The position numbers and the translations under genes were made by a program. 64,000 nt of DNA. Source: Ophiura sarsii (taxonomy: Eukaryota; Echinodermata; Ophiuroidea; Amphilepidida; Ophiuridae). Positions 1 through 12,200 of this stretch are shown piece after piece. How positions within the stretch are numbered: position 1 is the first letter of the stretch; each line of letters opens with the position of its first letter. The notes below the pieces were generated by a model. That model was not told the DNA's origin. It did no database searches and worked only from the letters and a program-made list of their open reading frames with translations. Location: NCBI GenBank assembly GCA_035610835.1, contig CM069452.1, forward strand, positions 71,148,919-71,212,918, given 5' to 3'.

Positions 1-336
1 ATAGCTTTAGCATTTAGGTAATACTCAGCTATACCGGGTGGTTCAAAAAATAGTTGACCCTAGTTCAAAGCAATTTTTCAACAACATTTAAAGTTTCAGA
101 GAATTTGTGTTTACATAGTCTTAATCATGCAGCAGTAAGTTTTGAAATTATCCTGAAAAGATGGCACGTTTAGCTTGTTTGGTTCTTCAGATATATGGTT
201 CATTACAGAAAAGATGTACAAAACTGAATTGTCCATGGGAGCGTCATTTAGTTGTTGACTTCAACAAAACATCATGCTTTTTAGGTTTGGAAAAGATAAC
301 TCAAAATATATTTGGTTAAATTTTGTCATACTAGTT

Positions 337-1912
337 TGATTATATTAGGCTATCGGTAATGAATTCAAAGTTTCCTGTTGGAGGTTTTGAAAACCTGACG
401 AGGTCGCTATTCATTATTCATTATTTAGCATTATTCATTATTTAGCATTACATTAAGATTTGCCGTAATTCAACTTACGATAAGCGACTATTTCATCAAG
501 TACCTTTTATTTTGCATAGTATATTAAAGAGGGGTCACCCAGACCATTGATGAATTATCTGCTGCAATAGACAAATACAAATCATGGACTATGGGTGAAA
601 AAATTGCTCTGGCCCACGGCGTATGCTAAAAGTAGCCCAAAATTGCCAAGTCAATAGGCGGCGGCGACCTAGGAAATAAGCGGGCGACAGGCGCCGTTCA
701 GCGCCCGTCGGACGGCAAAAGGCGCCCGTATTGGCAAAAAATGAAGAGTACAGGCGCCTATAATTTCACCATTTTGGCGCCCGTTGTCAGACCTGGTTTG
801 ACACGAAGGAATTCATAATTGTTTGTTTACATCTTCTTACGATCGCGCGCCATTTTGTTATGATTCCTCGTGTCCGTGGTGCACCACTAGTTTTATTCCA
901 AGTCATTTTGTTGGCGCTTTTTCGTAACACTCAGCGACATGGAAACAAGACTAGCATCAAATGTGACGTCAATTACGTCATGATTATAAAATTCTCCAAC
1001 CTGCGCAGAAATCCGCCATTTTGAACCAATTTTAAACCGACGGAAAAAATTCTGCGCAATTACATGTAAAGCAATGGGGATTTTGACTCAGACGAAAACG
1101 AAATATTAACTTTCCGATACATCTAGATTTATCACACTTTTTCTATATAGTTATTTGAAGATGAAACTCTATATTTGTTGGTTTAACTTTGATGGTACGT
1201 GAGCAAATATCAAGTAGGGAATATGTTTGCGTCAGTATTTGCGACATATTTGTGCAATAGCATTGCAAATCTTCAAAAAATTGTCGCACTTTCGAGATGC
1301 AACTCCGCTTAAAATCGACGCTGGACTTGGTTGTATGCACTATATGCAGGTTATAGCGGGTCTGCTGCGCTCTACTCTCAGTGTGTTCACGGAGAGCGGG
1401 ATGGATACGGGTCCTGTTTATACGCCCATAGTCACGTAATAGAAATTTCTTGGGATAAACTCATCATGAACGGCCACACCTTTTTTAAAAACAGCCCCTG
1501 GTTCCACCAAAACGGCCCCTGGTTCATGACAAAAGCCCGTGAACCAGGGGCCGTTTTTTTCTAAAAGTGGCCCCTGGTCCTGTGGTCCTTATTTCCTAGC
1601 TGCCAATAGCTGTATTGGGCGGGTAAAGGCGAACCATGGTACCACTGGTGGCCAATCAAAATCAGATAGCCTTAAAATATAACGCCCTCAATATTTTACT
1701 ATCAATTTAGCGTTGTCGAATAGCCGTGCGGAATTTCTCGGAGATTGATGATGCTTTGTAAGCTTTCATACAATACTTCCGGGTTTGCGATTGTAAACAA
1801 AATACGACGTCAAATCTGATTGACACAGGAATAATGAATAATGAAAACGTTGACGCGGCAGGGTAAATTGACGCGCGCGGCAACAGGAAACTATGAATTC
1901 ATTACCGACGGC
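337..1912. mobile_element. Nested inverted-repeat element inside the 32-2342 element
   Basis: The sequence around 346-376 (GGTAATGAATTCAAAGTTTC and flank) is repeated inverted around 1885-1912, with ATTCATTATTCATTATT blocks inside the left end and the complementary blocks near 1830. The boundaries are approximate. The interior is GC-richer, with repeated GGCGCC motifs at 650-790, and contains no long ORF. It sits wholly inside the outer element, so it inserted later or is an internal sub-terminal repeat of that element. Confidence 0.55.
1509..1557. repeat. Perfect 18-bp hairpin
   Basis: AAAACGGCCCCTGGTTCA (1509-1526) is followed after 13 bp by its exact reverse complement (1540-1557). Related phrases (GGCCCCTGG, CCCCTGGTTCC) occur just outside on both sides. 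It lies inside the nested element at 337-1912. Confidence 0.8.
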
Positions 1913-2590
1913 CTTAATTTAGTTTCAGAATTGAAAAGCCCGCCCTGACAAAGTATCCCAATCTCTATGCTTATGTGCCATTCACATTCAACAAAGAAAC
2001 GTAGGTACGTAAGTAGGTAATGTCAAGCTTGGACAAATGTTTCAGATGTCTCCTTTTTTCCTTTTTCTCCATTTTTTTACAATTTGTGACCAATCGTGTG
2101 CAAGTCCACTTTGTGCATTCCATCTCTACTAAAGGACGCTCCCGTGGTCAAGGCAGTTTTGTGCATACTTTCTGTAGTGAACCATATCTGAAGAACCAAC
2201 CAAGATAAATGTTTCATTTTTTCAGGATAATTTCAAAATTTACTGCTGATCAAGACTAAGTAAACACATATTCTCTGAAACTTCAAATGTGGTCTAAAAA
2301 ATTCCTTGAACTTGGGTCAACTTTTTTTTGAACCACCCGGTATATCGGAGATAGAAAAGTGCTAAATTACATGTATACTGTACATTGCTCCATTACTGTT
2401 AAGATGATAAAGGAGTTACGTAACAGTGGAATATATTTTGGGACTAGAAGTTATTTTAAGAAGTAAGATGACATTTGCAACAACAACAAATTAACAAGGA
2501 TAACCACCTTCATAATTATTAAAAACTAATAATAATAATAATTTTTATTAAAACAACTGTTCCAGTTCCACAACCACACATTCCAGTTGG

Positions 2591-2822
2591 TATAGTTTGA
2601 TTAGTTCCAAATTGTCGAAGCCTCCTTACAGCACCGAATGAATTTAGAAGGACACGAACGCTCATAAGACAACAAGCGCACTGTGAATCATATCCGTGAT
2701 GCGTGCGTGCGGCCAAAACCGTGTGCGTGTGGCATAACGCACGCATACGCTTGGAATACTTTTTACGCGCGGAGAGATAAAAACCGACTATTTCTTGCCA
2801 ATTTGGAACTGATCAAACTATA
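2591..2822. mobile_element. MITE, TATAGTTTGATCAGTTCC family, copy 1
   Basis: About 232 bp with terminal inverted repeats TATAGTTTGATTAGTTCCAA and TTGGAACTGATCAAACTATA. Related full or truncated copies lie near 21150-21329, 21868-22090, 22520-22702, 34374-34455, 35559-35706 and 51565-52008. There is no coding capacity. Confidence 0.8.
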
Positions 2823-3875
2823 GATGGGAATCCAGAGGAAAGATTTTGATACAAGATGATTGTTTTTCAAGACAATAACAGAATGAGACACACGATATTA
2901 TGCAAGGCCTCTTGGTGAGATGAGAGAGTTCTCAATATGTTAAAGGGACACAATGTCATTTTGAATTTTTTGAATTTTAATTAAATTACTTCAGAATTCA
3001 AGATGAACATTAAAAATTGCCATTATTGTTGTTTCTACTAGAAAAAAACTCAGCAAAACTTGATTAAAACAATGTTTTAAATATGTTGGAATACCACCCT
3101 TAACCATGTAAAATGCTGGTTGCGGCTCTACCAGCATTTTTGAATCGACGTTTTGTTGTACAAAGAGGGCTAATTTTTCTTAATCCTTATTGGTGTAAGT
3201 TCATGTAATACAATTGTAAAAATATACAAATCCCAGTTTTTATCATATACTTTTGTAATTGAGGGCGCTGCCTCCACCACATCTCTCAATGCCCCTTTAA
3301 CCAAAGGAGTTTGACCAGCCAGCTAAGTACATGGGAAGATGTTTTGACTTGGGTGAATGTGTCACTTTGCTTTGCTAGGAAGGTGTTATACTTCAGGGGG
3401 CTGGGAGCAGGGTTTTAATTAAGACTGTTTATCTGTGTTTAGATGTTTTTTCCATAATTTTATGAAAAAGAATTACAAGTATTGTCAAGGTTTCCATTTT
3501 TCCCCAATAGATTTCAAAATGTTCCAACTTTTTTCAAGCATTTACAAATTTTGCAAACAATATGTTTCAAACATTTTCAAATGTTTTTTCAAAATCTTTA
3601 AATTTTTAAACAAATTTTCAAACATTTCCAAAATATTTCATCATTTTCCAAACCGTGGACAAAATAAATCTCACATTTGAAAAAAATATGTGTTGTTTAG
3701 GCGCGTAGAACATTTCTGTCCATTGCCTTATTTGTGATTGGCCCCTTACTGCATTGATGGTGATAATTTATTTACAACTTGTCACCAGATCATGGAACAG
3801 CTCAACAGGCGTCTCAGGAAGACAGAACCAGGGGCATTCTGGGGCTCCTATCCATGTACATGTATTAGCCTCTGC
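2823..3875. other. No gene seen; A/T low-complexity stretch
   Basis: No exon or RNA gene is recognised here. From about 3435 to 3680 the sequence is dominated by TTTCAAACATTTTC-like words, which keeps one frame open by composition alone. The rest is unique-looking non-coding DNA. Confidence 0.5.
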
Positions 3876-4092
3876 TTTAAAGGCATATTATGGTCATCTT
3901 TTCCAAGTAGCGCCCTCTATACTATGAAAGCAGATTTTCTTTTCTGATCATAAATCATAAATATATTCCAAGTTACAGATCGATACGATTCCTAATTACT
4001 TCAAAATCATGGTTTTAAGAGGTTGAAAAATAAATAGATTGTCCCGGTACCGGGACAATTATTTTTTTCAAATTTTACTCTAAATTCATTTA
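3876..4092. mobile_element. Palindromic MITE (AGGYATATTATG family), copy C, right arm truncated
   Basis: It begins TTTAAAGGCATATTATGG, includes the family arm motif GATACGATTCCTAATTACTT, and reaches an apex palindrome GTCCCGGTACCGGGAC at 4041-4056. The right arm ends soon after ACTCTAAATTCA. Other copies are at 17390-17712, 46416-46796, 60399-60772 and 60968-61347. Confidence 0.8.
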
Positions 4093-4989
4093 GTAGTGTC
4101 GAACCAATCAGAAAGCAAGAAACTAAAATATGCAGAGTGCATTGGAAGTGTCTAATGCGTATGCGCCGTTCAATGCTCGCACCACACGCTTTGTTTCTAT
4201 TCGTTCTACAGAAATTGTGGGTTCGCCGATTTTCACTGCGGGGGATAGCAAACTTGTTCACATGTTTTTATTTGTTTTGACAATAGATCAAAATTATGCT
4301 CAACTTGTGAATTTTGATTTGTAAAGTGTCGTGTATGAATTAGGTCAATACATGCGTATGTTTTTTTTCTCGAAAAATTAGACAAATCAATGCACTTGCG
4401 CAAATGTTGATATGCTCACAATAGCACTTTCCCAGTGCGGGGTCATGCCATTATTCACACATCAATATCAGCGCGCGTGCATTGATTTGTTTAATTTATT
4501 GACCTGTTATTGAGGTGAATACTGAGTTATTTATGATAAGGACAATTATCTATCATACACTTCGCGACGCGTACCAGAACCTGCTCTAAAATGTTAAAAT
4601 TGAGATTAAAAAACATCATTTCCAACGAAAATTTTAGTTAAATTTCCGTATGTTAGAAACACCGCTTAATTATGATGTGTAGCATAAGATACTGCTGAAT
4701 ACGCATCGCATGGAAGGGTTTCAATTAGTCTGTATACGATTTAGATTGTGAGCTGTCAAAACTGGGATCAATGACCGAGTGGAAAACATATCGACAAACT
4801 TGAATTAGAAGTTGGATATGCATGACCACGGATAAAACTGGTATTAAGCATGTTAAGTAGGGCTTACGGATGTAATCCATTAAGTATTATATAGGTTTGT
4901 GTAAAAAACAAGTACTCATGCGCTTTTAGATCGAACTGTAGTAAAGTTAAAAACAACATTATCGATCAAGTGTGGCACAGTAAGAGACC
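4093..4989. other. No gene seen; dispersed repeat fragment
   Basis: The part around 4440-4520 (ATTCACACATCAATATCAGC, then GTGCATTGATTTG) resembles 29665-29720, so it is a dispersed repeat fragment. Nothing coding is recognised. Confidence 0.4.
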
Positions 4990-6165
4990 TGTTGGGGGAG
5001 AATACCATCGCCAACGTGTGATAACGAGAAGTTGTGTGCTGACGCTGGCTAGTCAGGCTACTATACCGTACACAGTTTGAGGAGAAACCATCACAGGAAT
5101 GTTTACAAGAATGCTTCCGAGGCGACGTACCATCCAGAGAAGATCCTTAAAGAAGTTGGTGGTTATCGCAGTAACTCCGATCAGTATTAGTTAATACAAG
5201 CACCAAACAGAAAGCCAATATGTCCAATGTAATGTAATTCAAGGTGAGCATGAATGTAATCGTTTGATTGTTTGTTTGTTGGATTTTTGTTTTTGTTTTT
5301 TGGTGTTTGTTAGTATATTAATGTTTGTGTATTGGTTAGTTGATGGGTGCGGGGTGGTTTTTTTTTTTGGGGGGGGGTATTTATTTAGAATGCTATATTA
5401 ATATATTGACACAATAATTTCACTGTGATAGATTTATTACTATTAGCGTTGTGTTTAGTTAATACTTGAAAAAGGAAAAAGGTAAATTAATTTAGTTGAC
5501 ACGGCTAATAAATGCTACCTCTTACAAAAACATTTAACTTTATGTTCATTTGAACTAGTATCTTTAATTTTTCTCTCAAAATTGCAAAGATCAACTTTGT
5601 CTATCATTAACGAACCGGTGTCATTTTTTATTCAAATTTAACGAAATATGCCACAACTGTCATAAGATATGGGGTTTAATAGCACAAATATTTCCATTTC
5701 AGGGTCGACAAAACGTTTGAAAACCGCATCAGCAACACAATCTACAGCATAGTTCCGTGTCATCGGCATCAGCAAGACTAGTCCCAATAGTGACCTGTCC
5801 TAGGTAGCTGGCTACCTAGGGTCACAAAACTCCCTATTGACTGTTCACGTCGCGAAATTCACATTGAGTGTCAGCACTGCCGATTTTTCACCTCAATATT
5901 TTCCCCAAAATGAGGATGCTTGATCAAAAAAATTCAGGAACCAAAGTCACATCAATGACCATTACCAACATACAAGAGAATCCAAGAGCTTAGCCACAAC
6001 CACAGAATGTTGTTATTCCGCAGCAGCAAGGAGGGCAAGTACCTCTTCAGCAGAAGTACACTTTCCACAATTTCACCGTTCATATAACTAAAAAGTAATA
6101 ATACTGATAAAGTAGATCCATAATTAAATGCACACGCACACCATTTTAATAAAGAAACTTGATTA
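4990..6165 (+). ncRNA. Possible two-exon non-coding transcript
   Basis: A strong donor-like site (CAAG|GTGAGC, intron from 5242) and a strong acceptor-like site (TTTCCATTTCAG|GG, exon from 5703) enclose about 460 bp of T/G-rich intron-like DNA. An AATAAA at about 6149 lies downstream. The putative exons have more balanced composition than their surroundings and hold only a 31-codon ORF at 5099. The 5' end is unknown. This rests on splice-site appearance only. Confidence 0.2.
5799..5820. repeat. 22-bp palindrome
   Basis: CCTAGGTAGC-TG-GCTACCTAGG is a perfect 10-bp inverted repeat with a 2-bp spacer. It lies within the second putative exon of the possible transcript. No function is assigned. 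Confidence 0.8.
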
Positions 6166-6170
6166 TGACT

Positions 6171-7788
6171 GTGTATTAAATATAGCTACATTTAACATTG
6201 CTGCATACTACTATAATGTTAGTGTCGGATGGAAATCAGTATAGTCTGTAACTGTTTATGTGTAATGTAAAGGAATGTAATTTGAATATGCAGGGTGTAT
6301 AACAAAAACCAGGACTCTCTTTCAGCAAGGATTAATTTAATCCTTATTGAAACCACTGAACCATGACCAATTTGATCTCATTGTCAAGTACAACTTATAA
6401 AGTTAAAATCCTGAAAAAAGGGGGAAATCCATCAATTACGGAAAATGTGACTAACTAGGCAAGTCAACCTAATTTGGTAGTATGTTTCAATGGTAATTCA
6501 CACAATAAAGTAGAGTAACAGTGACAGGGATGATTACATATTTAAATAGGCTAAAAGGGAAATTATTTGCATTCTTCTCATGCTGAATTTTTTTATCATG
6601 CGTATGGTAAAAATTAAAGTTGACTTTACAAATCCCACAAGTATAAATGTCCTTCTCTGTCAATGATTGGTGGTATAAACAAACTACTGACATGTTTCCT
6701 ACTACAACTTTCCTACATGCTGAGGCTTTCTCATGAGACCAATAAGCAAAATTGAACATTGCACAGAAATATTCATGCATCAAATTAAGGAATTATGTAG
6801 CTATTATGCCAGAATTAAGGGGAATACCAAACTAATATTTGCTATTGTTGGAGGACGGGTACCGGCATCCTAAGATTTTCAAATCGAAGTTTGTGTGCGA
6901 AATATCTCGAAAAATACAGCTTGAATTAGTCAGATTTGTGGACACGATATTGGTACAGTATTTACCTCGGCTGAGTTCGAGTGACTGGTTATTTGGAGAA
7001 TTATGAGGGATAATGTTCACGCGATAGGGATATTTATTTTCTATTCCGACATCGTCACATCAAAGAAAATGGCGGCGATTCTAGTTATTGTACCCCCCGT
7101 ATATCACCATAATGTTTTATATACTCCATGCGCTCCGTCGCTGATCGCAAGCGTGGATCACCGTTTTTCCAATCAAGGGGCGTAATTTTGTTTTGTCGTG
7201 GTTTACTACTCATGTGTGTGGGCGGAAAGAGTTCAAGCGTAATAGAGCATGAAGCTAAAACTATATGAATCCCCCCATCCCAAACGCCACTACGCGCAAT
7301 TGAGTTTGTTGAATTTTGTTCACCGCTAGGCTATGTACCACCCCTAGAGATTGCCTCAGAAAAAAATTGTGTTTGCGATTTCGTCTTTATTAATCCATCA
7401 ATGGATTCCGGATTTTGTGAGCATGTACAAATCGCAAATAACTTGGACGAGTTCAAAGTTGGGGTTAATCTGCCTCATAGGAGTAAAACTATTTTTTTGC
7501 CTTGAGAAGCATATTTTTCTTAGTAAAATACAACGATACATGCTCGGGGGTGGTACTCACGTATGTAAGGCATACGGGGACGTGCCGCTCCAGTGGGTCG
7601 TTTTTTCATGAGACATCCTTAGCCATGGGTAGGCTTTTCAACTGAAAAATCCTTAGACATGGGTCTATCCAAAATCACCCTTAGAAATGGGTAGGGGATT
7701 TGATTCTCCAGCGGCACACCCCCGACCAAACCAAATCTGAGTACCCCCCCTTTTTTCCCGGGGATGTATGAGCGTTACTATTTTTGTT
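6171..7788. other. No gene seen; repeat fragments
   Basis: A CAGGGTGTATAAC-like element end occurs near 6294. Between about 7545 and 7745 there is a repeat with ends resembling GGGGGTGGTACTCACG and GAGTACCCCCCC, containing three copies of a CCTTAGACATGGGT-like word. A relative of its left end is near 54080-54210. No convincing coding exon is seen. Confidence 0.4.
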
Positions 7789-8074
7789 TGATGTTTACAT
7801 AACAAACAGAGTCCCCCGACTTGTCGCGGTTTTAGTTATACCATTGTAATACTTGCTACGTCACCACACTTGATGTATGAGGGCGAATCTTTGCTGTATA
7901 GATAATCAATTGTATGATGTTTACGTAACAATTGGATGCCTTTTTCACTGAATCACGCTGGGCCCATTTCTCATTAGTACATGGAAAGAGCGTGGACATT
8001 TACATAATTATTTTATGTTTACATAACAAACAGAAAAAACTTGTCGCCGCGGTTTTAGTTATACCATTGTAATA
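7789..8074 (+). repeat. Direct duplication of about 62 bp
   Basis: The block TATGTTTACATAACAAACAGA, then CTTGTCGC, then GGTTTTAGTTATACCATTGT occurs at 7789-7852 and again at 8013-8074 with small differences. This is a local direct duplication with about 160 bp between copies. Confidence 0.75.
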
Positions 8075-8469
8075 TACATGTACATGCTAGTATTACACCA
8101 TACGGTAATATTGAAGACTGGGGGATGTAATCTATTCAAAATCATTGCCAAAGTTGGCCACATCGTTAGTTCGTAAAGAACTATGGGCAAATCATGTACA
8201 TTTTTAAACCATTTTAGGTAAAAAGCGGTTTACTTTCATGATTTTTAGTTGCTTGTGCGGGGTTATATAGACATCAGTGAATACATTCTAGCCACATCGT
8301 ACTACATCGCTGTATTCATCTAGGTAAACATGGAGTTTTCTACATATTTTGGTCAACTAATTTTCAAAAAAATGTCGCCCTCTGAAGTCAATGATATGAA
8401 CATCCCTAGCATTATAATAGGCTATACCTTTTAGTTGAATATATTATCGACTCGCACATAGAAATGATC

Positions 8470-11400
8470 GGTTCTTTAAAAATAAAAAAAATTATCCAAA
8501 CATTAATAATGATATTTGCGTCCATTTTCCAAATTTTGTCATTTGTCGGTCAGACTCAGGCCTACTTAATTTTTTTTTTAAATGCTCATGATTTCTATAC
8601 GAAAGACATTTTTGTCATGAAATTGATTGCGGCTTGACTTTTTTTTGTATCATCGATCTCATGTACCCCCAAAAAATGAATTATTTAACCAAATAATGGT
8701 ATTTGGGCTATTTTTTCAAATGTTGATATTTGTCGGTCAAGCCGAGAATTTAAAAATAAATCGTTATGATTTCTATGCGAATGACTTTTTTTGTCGCCAA
8801 ATTGATTGCGGCTTGACTTTTTTGCATCATCGATCTCATATGTACCAACAAAATTGAATTATTTAACCAAATAATGGTATTTGGGCTATTTTTTTCTTCA
8901 AATTTTGATATTTGTCGGTCAAGCCTAGAATTAAAAAAAAAAATTGTTATGATTTCTATGCGAATTACTTTTTTGTGGTCAAATTGATTCCGGCTTGACT
9001 TTTTTGTATCATCGATCTCAAACGTACCCCAAAAAATTGAAATTACTTTAATAACCAAATAATGGTATTTGGGCTAATTTTTCAAATTTTGATATTAAGT
9101 CAAGCTTAGAATTTTAAAAAAAAATTATGATTTCTATGCGAATGACTTTTTTGTCGCCAAATTGATTGCGGCTTGACTTTTTTGCATCATCGATCTCATA
9201 CGTAGCAAAAATAAAATTGAATTATTTAACCAAATAATGGTATTTGGGCTAATTTATCAAATTTTGATATTTGTCGGTCAAGCCTGGAATTTAAAAAAAA
9301 AAATTGTTATGATTTCTATGCGAACAACTTTTTTTTTTGTCAAATTGATTGCGACTTGACTTTTTTGTATCATCGATCTCATACGTACCCAAACAAAATT
9401 GAATTATTTAACCAAATAATGGTATTTGGGCTAATTTTTCAAATTTTGATATTTGTCAGTCAAGCTTAGAATTTTAAAAAAAAAAGATTTCTATGCGAAT
9501 GACTTTTTTTGTCGCCAAATTCATTGCGGCTTGACTTTTTTGCATCATCGATCTCATGCGTACCCCAAATAATTGAATTACTTTAATAACCAAATAATGG
9601 TATTTGGGCTAATTTTTCAAATTTTGATATTTGTCAGTCAAGCCTAGAATTTAAAAATAAATAAATTATGATTTCTATGTGAATGACTTTTTGTCGCCAA
9701 ATTGATTGCGGCTTGACTTTTGCATCATCGATCTCATACGTACCAAAAATAAAATTGAATTATTTAACCAAATAATGGTATTTGGTCTATTTTTTTCAAA
9801 TTTTGATATTTGTCGGTCAAGCTTGGAATTTAAAAAAAATATTGTTATGATTTCTATGCGAACAACTTTTTTTTGTCGTCAAATTGATTGCGACTTGACT
9901 TTTTTGTATCATCGATCTCATACGTATCCAAACAAAATTGAATTACTTAGCTAAATAATGGTATTTGGGCTAATTTGTCAAATTTTGATATTTGTCTGTC
10001 AAGCCTAGAATTTTAAAAAAATGTTATGATTTCTATGCGAATTACTTTTTTGTGGTCAAATTGATTGCGGCTTGACTTTTTTGTATCATCGATCTCATAC
10101 GTACTCCAAAAAACTGAATTACTTTAATAACCAAATAATGGTATTTGGGCTCATTTTTCAAATTTTGATATTTGTCCGTCAAACCTAGAATTTAAAAACA
10201 TTGTTATGATTTCTATGCAAACAACTTTTTTTGTGTGTCAAATTGATTGCGGCTTGACTTTTTTGCATCATCGATCTCATATGTACCAAAAATAAATTTG
10301 AATTATTTAACCAAATAATGGTATTTGGGCTAATTTGTCAAATTTTGATATTTGTCGGTCAAGCCTGGAATTAAAAAAACAAAATGTTATGATTTCTATG
10401 CGTACAACTTTTTTATCGTCAAATTGATTGCGACTTGACTTTTTTGTATCATCGATCTCATGCGTACTCCAAAAAATTGAATTACTCTAATAACCAAATA
10501 ATGGTATTTGGGCTAATTTTTCAAATGTTGATATTTGTCAGTCAAGCCTAGAATTTAAAAAATAATAATTATGATTTCTATGCGAATGACTTTTTTGTCG
10601 CCAAATTGATTGCGGCTTGACTTTTTTGCATCATCGATCTCATACGTACCAAAAATAAAATTGAATTATTTAACCAAATAGTGGTATTTGGGCTATTTTT
10701 TCAAATTTTGATATTTGTCGGTCAAGCTTGGAATTTAAAAAAATATTGTTATGATTTCTATGCGAACAACTTTTTTTGTCGTCAAATTGATTGCGACTTG
10801 ACTTTTTTGTATCATCGATCTCATACGTACCCAAACAAAATTGAATTATTTAACCAAATAATGGTATTTGGGCTCATTTTTCAAATTTTGATATTTGTTG
10901 GTCAAGCCTAGAATTTTTTTTAAAAAATCGTTATGATTTCTATGCGAATGACTTTTTTGTCGCCAAATTGATTGCGGTTTGAGTTTTTTGTATCATCGAT
11001 CTCATATGTACCCACAAAAATTGAATTAACTAAATAATGGTATTTGGGCTAATTTTTCAAATTTTGATATTTGTCGGTCAAGCCTAGAATTTAAAAATTT
11101 AAAAAAAAAATGTTATGAATTATATGCGAATTACTTTTTTTGTGGTCAAATTGATTGCCGCTTGACTTTTTTGTATCATCAATCTCATACGTACCCCAAA
11201 AAATTGAATTACTTTAATATTAACCAAATAATGGTATTTGGGCTAATTTTTCAAATGTTGATATTTGTCAGTCAAGCCTAGAATTTAAAAAAAATAATTA
11301 TGATTTCTATGCAAATGACTTTTTTTGTCGCCAAATTGATTGCGGCCTGACTTTTTTGCATCGTCGATCCCATACGTACCAAAAAAAAAATTGGAATTAT

Positions 11401-12200
11401 TTAAACCAAATAATGGTATTTGGGCTAATTTTTCAAATTTTGATATTTGTCGGTCAAGTCTAGAATTTAAAAAAAATGTTATGATTTCTATGCGAACAAC
11501 TTTTTTTGTCGTCAAATTGATTGCGACTTGACTTTTTTTTTATCATAGATCTCATACGTACCCAAACCCAATTGAATTATTTAACCAAATAATGGTATTT
11601 GGGCTCATTTTTCAAATTTTGATATTTGTCGGTCAAGTCTAGAATTTAAAAAAAAATTGTTATGATTTCTATGCGAATGACTTTTTTGTCGCCAAATTGA
11701 TTGCCGCTTGAGTTTTTTGTATCATCGATCTCATATGTACCCACAAACATTGAATTACTTAACCAAATAATGGTATTTGGGCTAATTTTTCAAATTTTGA
11801 TATTTGTCGGTCAAGCCTAGAATTAAAAAAAAATGTTATGATTTCTATGCAAATGACTTTTTTGTCGTCAAATTGATTGCAGCTTAACTTTTTTGTAACA
11901 TTGATCTCATACGTACCCAAACAAAATTGAATTATTTAACCAAATAAAGGTATTTGGGCTAATTTGTCAAATTTTGATATTTTAGAATTAAAAAAATTCT
12001 ATGCGAATGACTTTTTTGTCGCCAAATTGATTGCGGCTTGACTTTTTTGTATCATGGATCTCTCACGTATCCAAAAAAAACACAATAATCATATAATGAT
12101 ATTTGGGTCCATTTTCCAAATTTCGGCATTTGGCGGTCAGGCAAATTTTAAAATAATCCTTATGATTTCTATGCGAATATAATTGTTGTCAAATTGATCT
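8470..12200 (+). repeat. AT-rich satellite, about 20 units of about 180 bp
   Basis: The core words GATTGCGGCTTGACTTTTTT, ATCATCGATCTCATACGTAC, ATGGTATTTGGGC, TTTGATATTTGTCGGTCAAG and ATGATTTCTATGCGAA recur in the same order every 178-183 bp. For example, the GGCTTGAC or GACTTGAC word falls near 8626, 8804, 8985, 9165, 9345 and 9525, and onwards to about 12035. Edge units are diverged; inner units are more alike. Monomer subtypes alternate in a fixed order (higher-order repeat). Short ORFs in both strands here are by-products of the repeat. Confidence 0.95.

Larger units (their letters stand above)
32..2342. mobile_element. Large TA-flanked terminal-inverted-repeat element (CCGGGTGGTTC family)
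   Basis: The left end reads CCGGGTGGTTCAAAAAATAG from position 34 and the right end is its reverse complement, finishing CCACCCGG at 2340. TATA lies on both sides, consistent with a TA or TATA target duplication. The arms match imperfectly over roughly 200-300 bp (about 34-340 and 1920-2340). The middle holds another inverted-repeat element (337-1912). No transposase ORF is visible, so it looks non-autonomous or decayed. A right-end-only relative lies at about 25388-25595. The superfamily is not assigned; TA duplication would fit Tc1/mariner-like elements. Confidence 0.75.
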
